Source: Sphingomonadaceae bacterium OTU29LAMAA1 (GTDB taxonomy: Bacteria > Pseudomonadota > Alphaproteobacteria > Sphingomonadales > Sphingomonadaceae). From it: a stretch of 64,000 nucleotides of DNA. Made by a program: the position numbers and the translations under genes. Positions within the stretch are counted from its first letter, which is position 1; every line of letters starts with the position of its first letter. Positions 63,972-64,000 of this stretch are shown here, one piece after another. The notes under the pieces were generated by a model that was not told where the DNA came from, made no database searches, and was given only the letters and a program-made list of their open reading frames with translations. Where the stretch lies: positions 787,001 through 851,000 of the forward strand of contig CP099617.1 in assembly GCA_024072375.1 (NCBI GenBank), written 5' to 3'.

Positions 63972-64000
63972 TTGGGGTGAGTGGAGACCTGGCGCTACGT

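Overview
The window is a high-GC (visibly well above 60%) chromosomal segment of a Sphingomonas-like alphaproteobacterium. The assignment rests on an Entner-Doudoroff cluster in the order zwf-pgl-edd-glk-eda, a short-type ArgC, an RcdA-type CtrA-degradation adaptor, an SdhE next to recG, a long-tailed ribosomal protein L9, class II DAHP synthase, and a TonB-receptor/halogenase sugar locus typical of sphingomonads and Caulobacter. There is no rRNA operon, CRISPR array, recognisable transposase or integrase.

Region by region. 1-7.8 kb: the 3' end of a UvrD/PcrA helicase, then a minus-strand block marR-SH3 protein-argC-zwf-pgl-edd-glk-eda. 7.9-10 kb: secG and pyrG. 10-15 kb: fatty-acid cluster fabD-fabG-acpP-fabF followed by mltG, with a GxxExxY gene bounded by inverted repeats inserted between fabD and fabG. 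15.2-17.1 kb: an RcnB-like secreted protein and the rpsF-rpsR-rplI operon. 17.2-19.3 kb: two overlapping micro-ORFs with a possibly sequestered ribosome binding site, then mutL. 19.4-25.1 kb: cell-shape operon mreB-mreC-mreD-PBP2-rodA. 25.2-27.8 kb: tRNA-Lys and tRNA-Glu whose 3' ends face each other across a small accessory islet (XRE/ImmA-IrrE regulator-protease, DUF4411 PIN-like protein, a 44-residue protein). 27.9-33.6 kb: class II DAHP synthase, a probable broken gene, a PDZ/M48-like metalloprotease, cysS, a 2-hydroxyacid dehydrogenase and an NTF2-like protein. 33.7-49 kb: starch/maltose utilisation locus. 49-58.8 kb: lipoprotein, M1 aminopeptidase, nitronate monooxygenase, rcdA, two YdcH-type proteins, PilZ protein, dksA-like gene, a Ser/Gly-rich surface protein, host-attachment protein, serS. 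58.8-64 kb: NlpD-like factor, tyrS, PilZ protein, recG, sdhE.

How it fits together. The starch locus has a large TonB receptor for oligosaccharide uptake, an exported alpha-amylase, an exported GH97 glucosidase, a cytoplasmic-looking GH13 glucosidase, an SLC45/MalY-type sugar symporter, a LacI-family regulator, two flavin-dependent tryptophan-halogenase-like proteins and a DUF6445 dioxygenase-like protein. Glucose released there would enter glucokinase and the Entner-Doudoroff pathway encoded 30-40 kb away. The same palindrome, CATACGTATG or a near copy, lies upstream of pgl, of the TonB receptor and (twice) between the amylase and the LacI gene, at a nearly constant distance from a TTGC(A/T)-type -35 element. 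The most economical reading is one LacI-type regulon covering starch uptake, hydrolysis and the ED pathway. This is inference from sequence alone.

The strongest items for follow-up are that shared operator, the inverted-repeat-bounded GxxExxY gene inside the fab operon, the islet held between two tRNA 3' ends, and the micro-ORF pair behind mutL.
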